From Lamellibrachia satsuma (lineage: Eukaryota; Annelida; Polychaeta; Sabellida; Siboglinidae), in assembly GCA_033239005.1 (NCBI GenBank), contig BSQZ01000013.1:9689782-9753781 (forward strand): 64,000 bases of DNA. The letters run 5' to 3'. Position 1 is the first letter of the stretch. Every line of letters begins with the position of its first letter. A program made the translations under genes and the position numbers. Shown here one piece after another: positions 1 through 12,421 of this stretch. The notes under the pieces are model-generated. The model made no database searches. It was given only the letters and a program-made list of their open reading frames with translations, and was not told the origin of the DNA.

Positions 1-785
1 TACAATAACACCTCATGGAGGACGTTCTCCGTGTACTGCTGGTACTTGGTCGTCTTCTCGTTGGCCGAGTCGCCTTTCGGTTGAAATATGAACCACACCA
101 CTAGCACGATGTTCTCGGCTACCCCCATCAGGAAGTTGGGCACTTTGTAGTGCAAGTTCGAGTAGTTGCCTTCCTCGTCCTTCATGAAAATATCCGCCAA
201 AGCAACACCGACGTTCGTCAGAAAGACGAGTATGGCGGCCACCTGTGTGAAGGCATGCCAAAAGGCAGACAGCGGAACTGTCGTGATTTTGTCTAACTGC
301 TTGGCACCGAGTTTCGCTTGTTGCTGGATCCGTTTGTTCGTGAAACTGTTGACGTCATCCATCTTTAAGAGTGCCGCTACACGCCCCATCATCGTGTTCG
401 TGTCCGACCAAACCGATAGGTCTTCGCCAAAATCGACATCTTCATTATTCGTTTCGGCGTTGAACTCAGCGAAGTGTCCGGAAGGTGACACGGACGAGAT
501 GACCGGCGGCAGGTTGTTCTCGTGTAGTTGTTTGTACACGTCAACCTTCTGTCGCTCGAAAATGTTCGATGATTCGTTTTCCGACGACGTGAAGACTGGC
601 GAATCGCCATGAGTACGATCAAGCTCAGTCGACACGAGACCAATGAAGTCAAGTGCTTGGTCTAGGTCATCTGCGTTGTTAGCGACTTCTTCGTCGTCAG
701 ACGTGTCGCTGATGTGTTCTGTGTATGGCGAGTTGGTCCAGATTGAGGAGTCGTAACGACTACTCCTCCCGTCTTCCCCCGACAT
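1..785 (-). CDS. Unidentified membrane protein, N-terminal exon (partial at window edge)
   Basis: On the minus strand the frame starting at the ATG at 785-783 is open for 261 codons and leaves the window at position 1. The ATG lies 25 nt inside an exon whose acceptor (tatattacag) ends at 811. Residues 1-75 are acidic and rich in Ser, Thr and Asp (a D-rich patch at about 28-45), so probably a cytosolic tail. Residues 145-170 are polar and could be helical. Two hydrophobic segments follow, at about 175-200 and 214-235, joined by a short acidic loop with an N-Y-S glycosylation sequon (N207). The second contains the motif ENIVLVVWF. Codons use C/G at third positions, like the SLC34 gene and unlike the surrounding AT-rich DNA. 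I do not recognise the family. It looks like the start of a multi-pass membrane protein and not a transposon product. The exon is real with good confidence; its function is unknown. Confidence 0.72.
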   Translation of the reverse strand, partial: MSGEDGRSSRYDSSIWTNSPYTEHISDTSDDEEVANNADDLDQALDFIGLVSTELDRTHGDSPVFTSSENESSNIFERQKVDVYKQLHENNLPPVISSVSPSGHFAEFNAETNNEDVDFGEDLSVWSDTNTMMGRVAALLKMDDVNSFTNKRIQQQAKLGAKQLDKITTVPLSAFWHAFTQVAAILVFLTNVGVALADIFMKDEEGNYSNLHYKVPNFLMGVAENIVLVVWFIFQPKGDSANEKTTKYQQYTENVLHEVLL

Positions 786-810
786 ATCCCTTGCACTCCT
801 TGAAGACGTC
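786..810 (-). other. 5' UTR part of the edge gene's first coding exon
   Basis: A splice acceptor of type tatattacag is read on the minus strand immediately above 810. It leaves 25 non-coding bases before the ATG, so at least one non-coding exon should lie further to the right. I could not place that exon or its promoter. Confidence 0.5.
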
Positions 811-894
811 CTGTAATATAAAATACACATTCAATTAACACTCCGTGTCTCGGATACAAAGTCTGATATGTTTTATTATTAATGTTACATAGCA

Positions 895-1300
895 CAAACT
901 ATATATTATGTTCTAGCATAGGCCCCTATTGACGGCCTCCACTCCTGTTGAGACAGATACCTTGTCGTGAAGGGGTGGCTTGTTTCAATGACCACGAGCG
1001 CTACACCGGCTGGAGCCTCGGCTCTTGACAAGCCTAATCATACAGGTTGAAGGATAGAGGTCAAACAAAAGGCAGTCTCCTGGTCTTCCAGTCTAGGGTT
1101 GAACATGAGGCCAACAACCTCATCTGAGTGGTTCGCTTATTCGGAAACCTCGTTAATCCGGATACATACACTGTGGACCAAGGTGTCTCGGTTAACGAAG
1201 TTCCACTATATTATATTTAAAGTGAAGTGTAGTAAAGTGGATTTGTTTAGATCATACTTGTGCATAGTCAAATAACAGTGTGTACATATTTACGGCTTAG
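895..1300. other. Intergenic/intron stretch with a Tigger-like terminal sequence
   Basis: No gene is visible. Around 1140-1187 the sequence reads, on the minus strand, CAGTGTATGTATCCGGATTA followed by a CGAGG box. This resembles one terminal repeat of pogo/Tigger DNA transposons, but I found no partner end nearby. The rest is unremarkable. Confidence 0.3.
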
Positions 1301-1308
1301 ATGATCGA

Positions 1309-4300
1309 GGGAGGCCTGCACTAAGACCTGAAAGACCGCTAACACACAGGCCTCCCTATGTATATTGCAGTTAAGGAGGCCAGCACTAAAACCTGAAAAG
1401 CCGCCATTATACAGGGCTCCCTATGTATAGTGCAGTAAGGGAGGCCAACAATAAGACCTGAAAGACCGCTATCATACAGGCCTCCTTGTGTATAAGACCG
1501 GGAAGATAGCTATCACACAGGCCTCCCTATGTATATTGCAGTTAAGGAGGCCAGCACTAAAACCTGAAAGACCGCCATCATACAGGGCTCCCTATGTATA
1601 GTGCAGTAAGGGAGGCCAACAATAAGACCTGAAAGACCGTTATCATACAGGCCTCCCTATGTATAGTGCAGTAAGGGAGGCCAACACTAAGACCTGAAAG
1701 ACCGCTATCATACAGGCCTCCTTGTGTATAAGACCTGGAAGATAGCTATCAAACAGGCCTCCCTATGTATATTGCAGTTAAAGAGGCCAGCACCAAAACC
1801 TGAAAGACCGCTATCATACAGGCATCCCTGTGTATAGTGCAGTAAGGGAGGCCAGCACTAAGACCTAAAAGACCGCTATCATACAGACCTCCCAATGTAC
1901 AGTGCAGTAAGGGAGGCCAACAATAAGACCTGAAAGACTGCTATCATACAGGTCTCCCTATGTATATTGCGGTTTTGGAGGCCAGCACTAAGACCTGAAA
2001 GACCGCTATCATACAGGCCTCCCAATGTACAGTGCAGTAAGGGAGGCAAACACTAAGATCTGAAAGACCGTTATCATACAGGCCTCCTTATGTATAGTGC
2101 AATAAGAGAGGCCTGCACTAAGACCTGAAAGACCGCTATCATACAGGCCTCCCATTGTATAGTGCAGTATGGGAGGCCTGCACTAAGACCTGAAAGACCG
2201 CTATCATACAGGCGTCCCTATGTATAGTGCAGTTTTGGAGGCCAGCACTAAGACCTGAAAGACCGCTATCATACAGGCCTCCCTATGTATAGTGCAGTAA
2301 GGGAGGCCAACACTAAGACCTGAAAGACCGCTATCATACAGGCCTCCCTATGTATAGTGCAGTAATGGAGGCCAGCACTAAGACCTGAAAGACCGCTATC
2401 ATACAGGCCTCCCTAAGTATACTGCAGTAAGGGAGGCCTGCACTAAGACCTGAAAGACCGCTATCATACAGGCCTCCCTACGTATAGTGCAGTAAGGGAG
2501 GCCAGCACTAAGACCTGAAAGGCCGCTATCATACAGGCCTCCCTATGTAAAATGCAGTAAGGAAGGCCAAAACTAAGACCTAAAAGACTGCTATCATACA
2601 GGCCTCCCTGTGTATATTGCAGTTTTGAAGGCCAGCACTAAGACCTGAATGACCGCTATCATACAGGCCTCCTTGTGTATAGTGCAGTAAGGGAGGCCTG
2701 CACTAAGACCTGAAAGACCGCTATCATACCGGCCTCCCTATGTATAGTGCAGTAAGGGAGGCCAACAATAAGACATGAAAGACCGTTATCATACAGGCCT
2801 CCCTATGTATAGTGCAGTAAGGGAGGCCAACACTAAGACCTGAAAGACCGCTATCATACAGGCCTCCTTGTGTATAAGACCTGGAAGATAGCTATCAAAC
2901 AAGCCTCCCTATGTATATTGCAGTTAAGGAGGCCAGCACCAAAACCTGAAAGACCGCTATCATACAGGCATCCCTATGTAAAGTGCAGTAAGGGAGGCCA
3001 GCATTAAGACCTGAAAGACCGCTATCATACAGGCCTCCCAATGTACAGTGCAGTAAGGGAGGCCAACAATAAGACCTGAAAGACTGCTATCATACAGGTC
3101 TCCCTATGTATATTGCGGTTTTGGAGGCCAGCACTAAGACCTGAAAGACCGCTATCATACAGGCCTCCCTATGTATAGTGCAGTAAGGGAGGCCAACACT
3201 AAGACCTGAAAGACCGCTATCATACAGGCCTCCCTATGTATAGTGCAGTAATGGAGGCCAGCACAAAGACCTGAAAGACCGCTATCATACAGGCCTCCCT
3301 ATGTATAGTGCAGTAAGGGAGGCCAGCATAAAGACCTGAAAGACCGCTATCATACAGGCCTCCCTATGTAAAGTGCAGTAAGGAAGGCCAAAACTAAGAC
3401 CTGAAAGACTGCTATCATACAGGCCTCCCTGTGTATATTGCAGTTTTGAAGGCCAGCACTAAGACCTGAATGACCGCTATCATACAGGCCTCCTTGTGTA
3501 TAGTGCAGTAAGGGAGGCCAGCACTAAGACCTGAAAGACCGCTATCATACAGGCCTATCTATGTATAGTGCAGTAAGGGAGGCCTGCACTAAGACCTGAA
3601 AGACCGCTATCATACCGGCCTCCCTATGTATAGTGCAGTAAGGGAGGCCAACAATAAGACCTGAAAGACCGCTGTCATACAGGTCTCCCTATGTATAGTG
3701 CAGTAAGGGAAGCCTGCACTAAGACCTGAAAGACCGCTATCATACAGGCCTCCCTGTGTATAGTGCAGTAAGGGAGGCCTGCACTAAGACCTGAATGACC
3801 GCTATCATACAGGCCTCCTTGTGTATAGTGCAGTAAGGGAGGCCAGCACTACGACATGAAAGACCACTATCATACAGGCCTTCCTGTGTATAGTGCAGTA
3901 AGGGAGGCCAGCACTAAGGCCTGATAGATCGCTATCATACAGGCCTCCCTGTGTATAGTGCAGTAAGGGAGGCCAGCACTAAGACCTGAAAGACCGCTGT
4001 CATACAGGCCTCCCTATGTATAGTGCAGTAAGGGAGGCCTGCACTAAGACCTGAAAGACCGCTGTCATACAGGCCTCCTTGTGTATAGTGCAGTAAGGGA
4101 GCCCAACACTAAGACCTGAAAGACCGCTGTCATACAGGCCTCCTTGTGTATAGTGCAGTAAGTGAGGCCAACACTAAGACCTGAAAGACCGCTATCACAC
4201 AGGCCTCCCTATGTATAGTGCAGTAAGGAAGGGCAAAACTAAGACCTGAAAGACCGCTATCATACAGGCCTCCCTATGTATAGTGCAGTAAAGGAGGCCT

Positions 4301-5305
4301 AAACTAACACCTGAAAGACCGCTATCATACAAGCCTCCCTATGTATAGTGCAGTGTTGGAGGCAAGCACTAAGACCTGAAAGACCGCTATCATACAGGCC
4401 TCCCTAAGTATAGTGCAGTAAGGGAAGCCAACACTAAGACCTGAAAGACCGCTATCATACAGGCCTTCCTATGTATAGTGCAGTAATGGAGGCCAGCACT
4501 AAGACCTGAAAGACCGCTATCATACAGGCCTCCCTATGTATAGTGCAGTAAGGGAGGCCTGCACTAAGACCTGAAAGACCGCTATCATACAGGCCTCCCT
4601 ATGTATAGTGCAGTAAGGGAGGCCAGCATTAAGACCTGAAAGACCGCTATCATACAGGCCTCCCTATGTAAAGTGCAGTAAGGAAGGCCAAATCTAAGAC
4701 CTGAAAGACTGCTATCATACAGGCCTCCCTATGTAAAGTGCAGTAAAGGAGGCCTGCACTAAGACCTGAATGACCGCTATCATACAGGCCTCCTTGTGTA
4801 TAGTACAGTAAGGGAGGCCAGCACTAAGACCTGAAAGACCACTATCATACAGGCCTCCCTGTGTATAGTGCAGTAAGGGAGGCCAGCACTAAGACATGAA
4901 AGATCGCTATCATACAGGCCTCCCTGTGTATAGTGCAGTAAGGGAGGCATGCACTAAGACCTGAAAGACCGCTATCATACAGGCCTCCCTATGTATAATG
5001 CAGTAAGGGAGGCCAACACTAAGACCTGAAAGACCGCTGTCATACAGGCCTCCTTGTGTATAGTGCAGTAAGGGAGGCCAACACTAAGACCTGAAAGACC
5101 GCTATCATACAGGCCTCCCTATGTATAGTGCAGTAAGGAAGGGCAAAACTAAGACCTGAAAGACCGCTATCATACAGGCCTCCCTATGTATATTGCAGTT
5201 TTGGAGGCCAGCACTAAGACATGAAAGACCGCTATCATACAGGCCTCCCTATGTATATTGCAGTTTTGGAGGCCAGCACTAAGACCTGAAAGACCGCTAT
5301 CATAC
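1309..5305. repeat. Satellite array of a 65-bp unit, about 61 copies
   Basis: About 4 kb is a head-to-tail array. The spacing between identical words is 65 bp (for example cagtaa at 3181 and 3246). Each unit contains GGGAGGCC and its complement GGCCTCCC, so the array can fold into 8-bp stems with a 17-nt loop (across unit junctions) or a roughly 33-nt loop (within units). TGCACTA and TAGTGCA form a second complementary pair. Variants differ by point changes such as cctgcacta versus ccagcacta and gcagttttgg versus gcagtaaggg. Shortened units beginning tgtgtataagacc occur near 1490, 1725 and 2870. The short open frames over the right end are chance readings of the repeat. Confidence 0.95.
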
Positions 5306-5820
5306 ATACAAATGTATTTTAAGTTTTCATACATGGCTGAGGTAGAAATTGTATATTTGCAATGTTGTACTGAACCACAAATCACGCCTATCATCACGCA
5401 ACTATTTTTATTGTTATCGTTAAGTCCCATTTATTGCTACAACAAATAGGAGCTAATTAATATTAACGCGGAAATTAACATATATTTATATCATGCCTAC
5501 TGGGGACAAGACGTCAAATTATAGGTAGTAGAACATGTTTTTACTTTGATTAATGTTGCGTGTTTTCAAATGTACGAACTATTATTTCGCATAGATGGTA
5601 CATGACAATTCGGAGTACACCGTATTACTTAATTAATAAGTGCGTATATTGGTTGTTATTGTTAAGAAGTAAAGCCCAAAGGAGATATCACGCCAGTACG
5701 CATGGTGGATTAGTCAGCTTAGTTTCCGTGGTATTGAAAGAGAACACTCGTGTTAGTACAGTGTATCTAATGAACTACACGAAATAATTTCATTGATATT
5801 AAAAGAGAGCACTCATGCTT
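5306..5820. other. AT-rich unique sequence, no gene seen
   Basis: The 65-bp satellite stops abruptly at about 5305 and AT-rich DNA follows. Open frames are short with no protein-like composition. I see no repeat or RNA gene. Confidence 0.4.
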
Positions 5821-5821
5821 G

Positions 5822-6096
5822 CTGGGGCGGATCTAGGCTTGTTCGCAGGGGGGTCTCAGTCAGTCGTAGTCGTATGTCATTCTACTTACGAACGGGGGGG
5901 GGCGACACACGTGTCGTTCTACTTACATAAGGGTTCACATTAGCCGGCTGCTAATATATCAGTCTTTACATTGACACTAGTGCCGATGTAGGCCTATATA
6001 AGTGTTAATATTTGCCACGGATACAGGGGTCTAGGACCCCCTCCATGGCCTAGTGGGGTCTTGAGACCCCCAAGACCCCCCTTGATCCGCTGCTGT
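5822..6096. mobile_element. Putative hAT-type MITE
   Basis: A block of about 270 bp has inverted ends. The left reads GGGGCGGATCTAGG followed by a run of G; the right, on the minus strand, reads GCAGCGGATCAAGGGGGG. The GCGGATC(C/T)AGGGGG pattern is common at ends of small hAT-derived elements in animals. The interior is rich in G and C runs and has no coding frame. I could not define a clear 8-bp target duplication, so the assignment is tentative. Confidence 0.4.
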
Positions 6097-6630
6097 GCTA
6101 GTATCTAATGAGTTACAGGGATAGTTGGACATACAGAATGTTTTATTGTTAATGGGAAGAAATTGTTTCCAAATGTGTTGGATGAATGTCTAATTCGGTG
6201 AAACTGGTTGTTATATTTTCATTTCTAGGTCTAGCGGAATAACTAAAAAGTTGTGTCCCATCTTATATAATGTGCACGGTCGTTCGACATTTCTTCTTGT
6301 CTGGAGGGTTTCCCATCCACAATCTGTATTGCGCTTAGTTGCTGTGCAAAATCTGGCTGTTTGCCTCTGAGTTCGTTCTAGGCTCCTAATAATCTATATT
6401 GAATGGGTGTCCCATAATGTTCCATGTCCAGTAAATGGGTAGTTTACTTGTATTTTAATGCACAGTTGTAAATATGTGGGTTTTTATACCTAAAAAGATT
6501 TATGTGTTTATAACTGCTCTGGTGCTTGCATGTCAAGCTATGTGTCTGATCTTATCTTATTTTTCATTTATTTGTAACCCGGCCTCCTGTGATATTTTTT
6601 AAAATTTGTTTTTAAGCATATTCGTTCTGC
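6097..6630. other. AT-rich intergenic sequence, no gene seen
   Basis: I see no coding frame, RNA gene or repeat family in this stretch. Confidence 0.35.
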
Positions 6631-6639
6631 AGATATGTT

Positions 6640-7145
6640 TCATTCATTTATTGTCTCCGTGAGAACGAGTACTTCCTGATATCCAATCTACATTTATTTA
6701 AATGAGGCCCAACTATTTCGTTATACAGAGGTATAATTAGCTCTTTTTCCTTATATGTTATAATTCTCCTAATCAACCCAATAATGTTATTACCCTCTGA
6801 AGCATCTTTTCATTTGTGGCAGTAGCTAGTCCTGTTCATTTATGGTAGTACCTAGAACCGTATCTTCCATTTTATTGTTTACATCCAAGTTTCCTTTTCC
6901 CGTGTGTAAGCATTTACATTTGCCAAAATTTTATAAAATCTGCCATTTTTCAGACCATTTAATTCATTTGTCTAGATCGTTTTGTAAATGCTTTTATTTC
7001 CATCATGTTTAACCTTTCTAATCACTTTTGTATCATCCGTAAATGTCAGCTTGTTGTATTATCGTCCATGTCATTGATGCATATATTAAGAATAATAAAG
7101 GTCCTAATAATACTGATCCTGGTTTCCAGTTTGAAACCTCCCCAT
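6640..7145 (-). mobile_element. CR1-like LINE fragment (RT region), truncated at both ends
   Basis: Read on the minus strand this matches, base for base over long stretches, the reverse-transcriptase part of the two longer CR1-like copies in this window (43.8-47.1 and 57.3-60.8 kb). It includes the region after the FADD box and the segment equivalent to ISADMKVSEQ. Frameshifts and stops are numerous and both the endonuclease part and the 3' tail are missing. It is an old dead fragment. Confidence 0.8.
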
Positions 7146-7159
7146 TACAGGAACCAACC

Positions 7160-8155
7160 GGCCGTATAACACTGTACTCTGATTCAGATAACCGGTCGGT
7201 CGATCTCTGCTTAGAAAATCAGCCGAGCGGAGCCAATCATCGCGGCAGCCGGCCGGTTTTGAGCAAATCAAGTGGTCAGTTGCAAAGGAGTCGCATTAGC
7301 TTCAATCGTTAGTGCGAAGCCGACTGGGCAATTAGCAGTCAGTGTTTGCTTTAATTTCACATCGACATTAGTTGAACTTTGTCCATGTGCCTGCCATTTT
7401 ATAGAGATCAATAAAATTACTGCTATTCCCGCGGTTGACTGGCGAGGTTTAAATCTAGACGCGACATCTCCAGTCAGATTCCACGGAGAAAGCGACAGCG
7501 CTGACGTAGCCTAGGTTGACACCAGTCGTCAACAACAAACAACTTCTCGCCGATTACGACCCAGCCCAGCCGACATTTACAACTTCGACGAGACCGGGTT
7601 GTTCTACAAATTTGGACTTGGACACTCGCAACTGGTCCTGTCAGTGGCACCAAGGCTTCGAAAGAACGAATAACCGTCGGACTTGCTACGTATGCTACTG
7701 GCACATGGTGGTGGCGCACGTCAAGCGCCCGCGAGGTTTCGGAAAGACATTCAAGCCGGATGTCTACGCACACTACTATCACAACAAGACTGCCTGGATG
7801 ACATCCCTCATCTTCACAGACTCGCTAAAAACAACAGACCGCCAGATGAAACTTGCACGCCGCAAAATACTTCTGCTCCTGGACAATGCCACCAGCCAAA
7901 AGAATGACGTCATCCTCTCCAACATCACTGTTCAATTTCTACCGCCCGGCACCACGTCACACATCCAACCTATGAACGGCGGCAGCATCCGTTGTTTCAA
8001 GGCACACTACCGCCGCTATCTGATCCGCCACTACTTGGAATGCACATTGTTTTATTCTTTCTTAATTGGATACATTGTTTCATTAATCCGCATGATTCGT
8101 TCATCAGGCCAACATCACTGGGAACCAAAGTGTGCGGATAAACGAGACTCCACTG

Positions 8156-8156
<1 letters not shown>
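7160..8156 (+). mobile_element. Degenerate pogo/Tigger-like DNA transposon
   Basis: The broken transposase (next entry) is followed at about 8131-8156 by a terminal sequence that reads, on the minus strand, CAGTGGAGTCTCGTTTATCC. This is the pattern expected for a pogo/Tigger inverted repeat next to a TA target. A weak candidate for the left end lies near 7168-7195 (cactgtactctgattc, then ataaccgg). The right side runs straight into the (AT)n foldback at 8158. Confidence 0.6.
7420..8050 (+). pseudogene. Tigger/CENP-B-type DDE transposase, broken
   Basis: Three plus-strand frames together carry a Tc1/mariner-superfamily DDE_1 transposase core. A fragment ending [10 protein letters not shown] is followed by a TAG. 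Another frame, near 7581, contains [10 protein letters not shown], which holds the first catalytic Asp. A third frame has [11 protein letters not shown] near 7785 and then [11 protein letters not shown] with the second Asp, [11 protein letters not shown] and [15 protein letters not shown], which are typical of the Tigger/jerky family. The frame changes at least twice and the N-terminal DNA-binding domain is not recognisable, so no active enzyme can be made. The long frame that runs on into the AT repeat is an artefact of its tyrosine/isoleucine codons. Confidence 0.85.
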
Positions 8157-8717
<561 letters not shown>

Positions 8718-9500
8718 TTTTTCGGGATGATCTAGTTAAATTGGTTAACTGGTTTAAATTTTGGGAAGCATAAATGTAAACATATAGGACATGGACGAAG
8801 AATATAAGATGGGTGCTATAATAGGTAGAACCACAAAAGAAAAGGACTAATTTCATAGCAATGTGGGATTGCTGCTTCAAAATGTAATCAAGTTCTATGG
8901 CTAATTAGGTGAGCTCTCACATATAAGGAGAAACAACTAACTGTACCCCTGTACAAAGCGATAGTTAAGCCGCATTTGGAATATTGTATACAAGCATGGA
9001 GGATATAAATAAAGATAAACTAGGAAGAATACAACGAAGAGCAACTAAAATGATTTCTGAATTGAGAGGCTTTAGCTGTGAAAGCCGCTTATTATAATGT
9101 GGTTTGACAACACTAGAGATCAGGAGAGGAGACCAAGCAGAAGTGTTTAAAATAGTGAATGGTTATGAAGATATTGATATTAATATGTTATTCAAACTTA
9201 AAGAAGGCAGTAGAACCAGAGGACACAAAGCAGCATTAGTTAAAGAACAATGTAGGTTGGACATGAGAAAGTACTCTTTTGTCACAGAGGGTGATAAATG
9301 TAATAAACCATCACATTGTTGTGTTAATGCTGGTAGTTTGAAGATAATTAAAACTAAAATTGACAGGTATCCTATAAGGGCGGGCTAAGAATAAAATTGT
9401 TGGACTCTAGATAAGCCAATGGCTTCCTTGTCCACTTGTCATCCGGAAGTTGTAGTTTTGGATGGCAATGGTGCTATATCTGTTAAAAAACGTCTGGAAT
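8718..9500 (+). mobile_element. CR1-like LINE 3' fragment, plus strand
   Basis: The order of RT C-terminal segments matches the CR1-like copies at 44-45 kb: the sequence around the palm domain, then a frame at 9104-9388 with TTLEIRRGDQAEVFKIVNGY, then the shared 3' UTR (gcgggcta, attggttggactct-type words, gataagccaatggcttcctt). It ends near 9490 in the degraded equivalent of the family's tcttgttaaa tail. Internal deletions and stops make it a pseudogene. Confidence 0.8.
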
Positions 9501-9650
9501 AAATCTACTGAATTTAATTTATACAAGCACATGTCTGAATGTGAAAATGCTGACGGTATGTGAAAGAAAGAACACTGTGTAATTTCTTGCTAGGCAACTG
9601 AGCTATAACGTGAACATGCTGGTGTATGCTCTAACTGATTTAAAACAATA
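9501..9650. other. Short spacer, nothing recognised
   Basis: I see no gene or repeat in this interval. Confidence 0.3.
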
Positions 9651-9719
9651 AATAAATCACGCCAAGCCACTGCACAACACTTACTGAAATCACACCGGTT
9701 GTTGCTGGTGTATTTCTAA

Positions 9720-10043
9720 CTAGAAGACGTCGTCGTCCCGGGCTTGTCTGCAGCAGTGTTTTGGGTGTCCTTGTGACGTTCTGCGTTCTTTTCCGAACGT
9801 ACGAAGGCGTTTCGCCCGACCGCTTCCAACCCCAATTAACTCGTGGCCATTGTTAGTCCAAGCAACAAACAAATAAACTACTCGTGGCAACGTGTCTGGC
9901 CGAAATGACTTCCATTTCATTGTTCGCTGGCATTGCCCACTGCGCAACCAGGTACACGGTAAACAAGACATCTTCGAAGGGGGTCACTGCTGTGTCGACG
10001 AACACGAAGCGTAAGTTATACTGGAAGCGCTGATTCCTCACTA
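9720..10043 (-). pseudogene. Possible exon or pseudogene of an unknown membrane protein
   Basis: On the minus strand a good acceptor (pyrimidine-rich, ending gtgttttag) sits above about 10,043. A GC-richer open frame follows to a stop at 9853. It holds a hydrophobic stretch (PFEDVLFTVYLVAQW) that weakly recalls the second hydrophobic segment of the edge gene at 1-785. After the stop, a different frame stays open and ends in a basic tail and RDDDVF. Composition differs from the AT-rich surroundings. This could be a decayed last exon joined by a frameshift, or chance. No donor site or family match supports it. Confidence 0.25.
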
Positions 10044-10655
10044 AAACACCCTCAACTAACCCAAAAAAAATCTAAATGACGTCTTAATTGCAATATTGAA
10101 CTGTTGACAGTAGCTGCCCTAACCTACACAGTGTCTGCTTTTCATATATGTTTTGATAGTTCCAAATGAATTGTAAAAAGATAACGACATTCTTTTATTG
10201 CAGGAAGTAATAAAGATGACGACATTCAAAATGCATTTATTAGGAGTCGATGGTTTTGCTTTAAATATAAGTTAATTTGTTGTCGTAAAATCATGTTGTA
10301 TGGTATATTGTATAAACTATATTTATTCTAACACTTTGACACCCCAATGGATATATTTTAACGAACCACGTGTAAATATCTTTAATCTGACCGTTATCTG
10401 TTAAATGAATATAAACTTTTCCGTTCTGTATTTTCGAAAACAACTGTCGACAATTTCCAATACACGTGAACAAAGTTTATTGGGGCCAGTCAGTCACGTG
10501 TGACGTGACCACGCGACTGGCTTATCATTTACAACCTTAATGTTACGTTGCCCTGTAAACATGATATTTTCTCCGAAAAATTAATTAAACAGAAAACGGT
10601 CAAAGAACATTTTTAAATGTGGATAATTAAAACACATCTGGGCGATCAAGATGTT
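10044..10655. other. AT-rich intergenic sequence, no gene seen
   Basis: Short open frames only, with no recognisable protein motif. It leads into the (AT)n tract at 10,659. Confidence 0.35.
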
Positions 10656-10656
10656 G

Positions 10657-11500
<844 letters not shown>

Positions 11501-11501
11501 T

Positions 11502-12250
11502 TGTACATACAAGGTTTACGTTAGACGTGAAACAACTGTACATACAAGGTTTACGTTAGACGTGAAACAACTGTACATACAAGTGTTACGTTAGACGTGA
11601 AACAACTGTACATACAAGGGTTACGTTAGACGTGAAACAACTGTACATACAAGGTTTACGTTAGACGTGAAACAACTGTACATACAAGGGTTACGTTAGA
11701 CGTGAAACAACTGTACATACAAGGGTTACGTTAGACGTGAAACAACTGTACATACAAGGTTTACGTTAGACGTGAAACAATTGTACATACAAGGTTTACG
11801 TTAGACGTGAAACAACTGTACATACAAGTGTTACGTTAGACGTGAAACAACTGTACATACAAGGGTTACGTTAGACGTGAAACAACTGTACATACAAGGT
11901 TTACGTTAGACGTGAAACAACTGTACATACAAGGTTTACGTTAGACGTGAAACAACTGTACATACAAGTGTTACGTTAGACGTGAAACAACTGTACATAC
12001 AAGGGTTACGTTAGACGTGAAACAACTGTACATACAAGGTTTACGTTAGACGTGAAACAACTGTACATACAAGGGTTACGTTAGACGTGAAACAACTGTA
12101 CATACAAGGGTTACGTTAGACGTGAAACAACTGTACATACAAGGTTTACGTTAGACGTGAAACAACTGTACATACAAGGGTTACGATAGACGTGAAACAA
12201 CTGTACATACAAGGGTTACGTTAGACGTTAAACAATTGTACATACAAGCT
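11502..12250. repeat. 35-bp minisatellite, 21 copies, with variant order
   Basis: Unit of 35 bp beginning aaggtttacgttagacgtga and ending ctgtacatac, repeated from about 11,502 to 12,250. The only common variation is at the start of the unit: aaggttt (A), aagtgtt (B) or aagggtt (C). The order is AABCACCA ABC AABCACCA CC, so whole blocks have been copied as well as single units. Each unit contains the near-palindrome acgttagacgt. Confidence 0.95.
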
Positions 12251-12421
12251 CACCCGGAACACTCTTTCAATGGCCGTTGATTCGATGATATTTCTTTCTT
12301 ACTAGCAGCGCTAGCAATGGGTGTTTTGCTTTGGAGACCAATCTTGTTAGATCTGGCTAAATCTGATTTCATTGTATTCTACTTGTTTAAAATAGACGCA
12401 GCGACTCGGGGATATTGCGCT

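Noticed and set aside
1309..5305. CRISPR-like array
   Set aside because: Units are contiguous with no unique spacers, copies are diverged, and the genome is animal. It is a satellite.
11502..12250. CRISPR or operator array
   Set aside because: A 35-bp unit repeated without spacers; a minisatellite.
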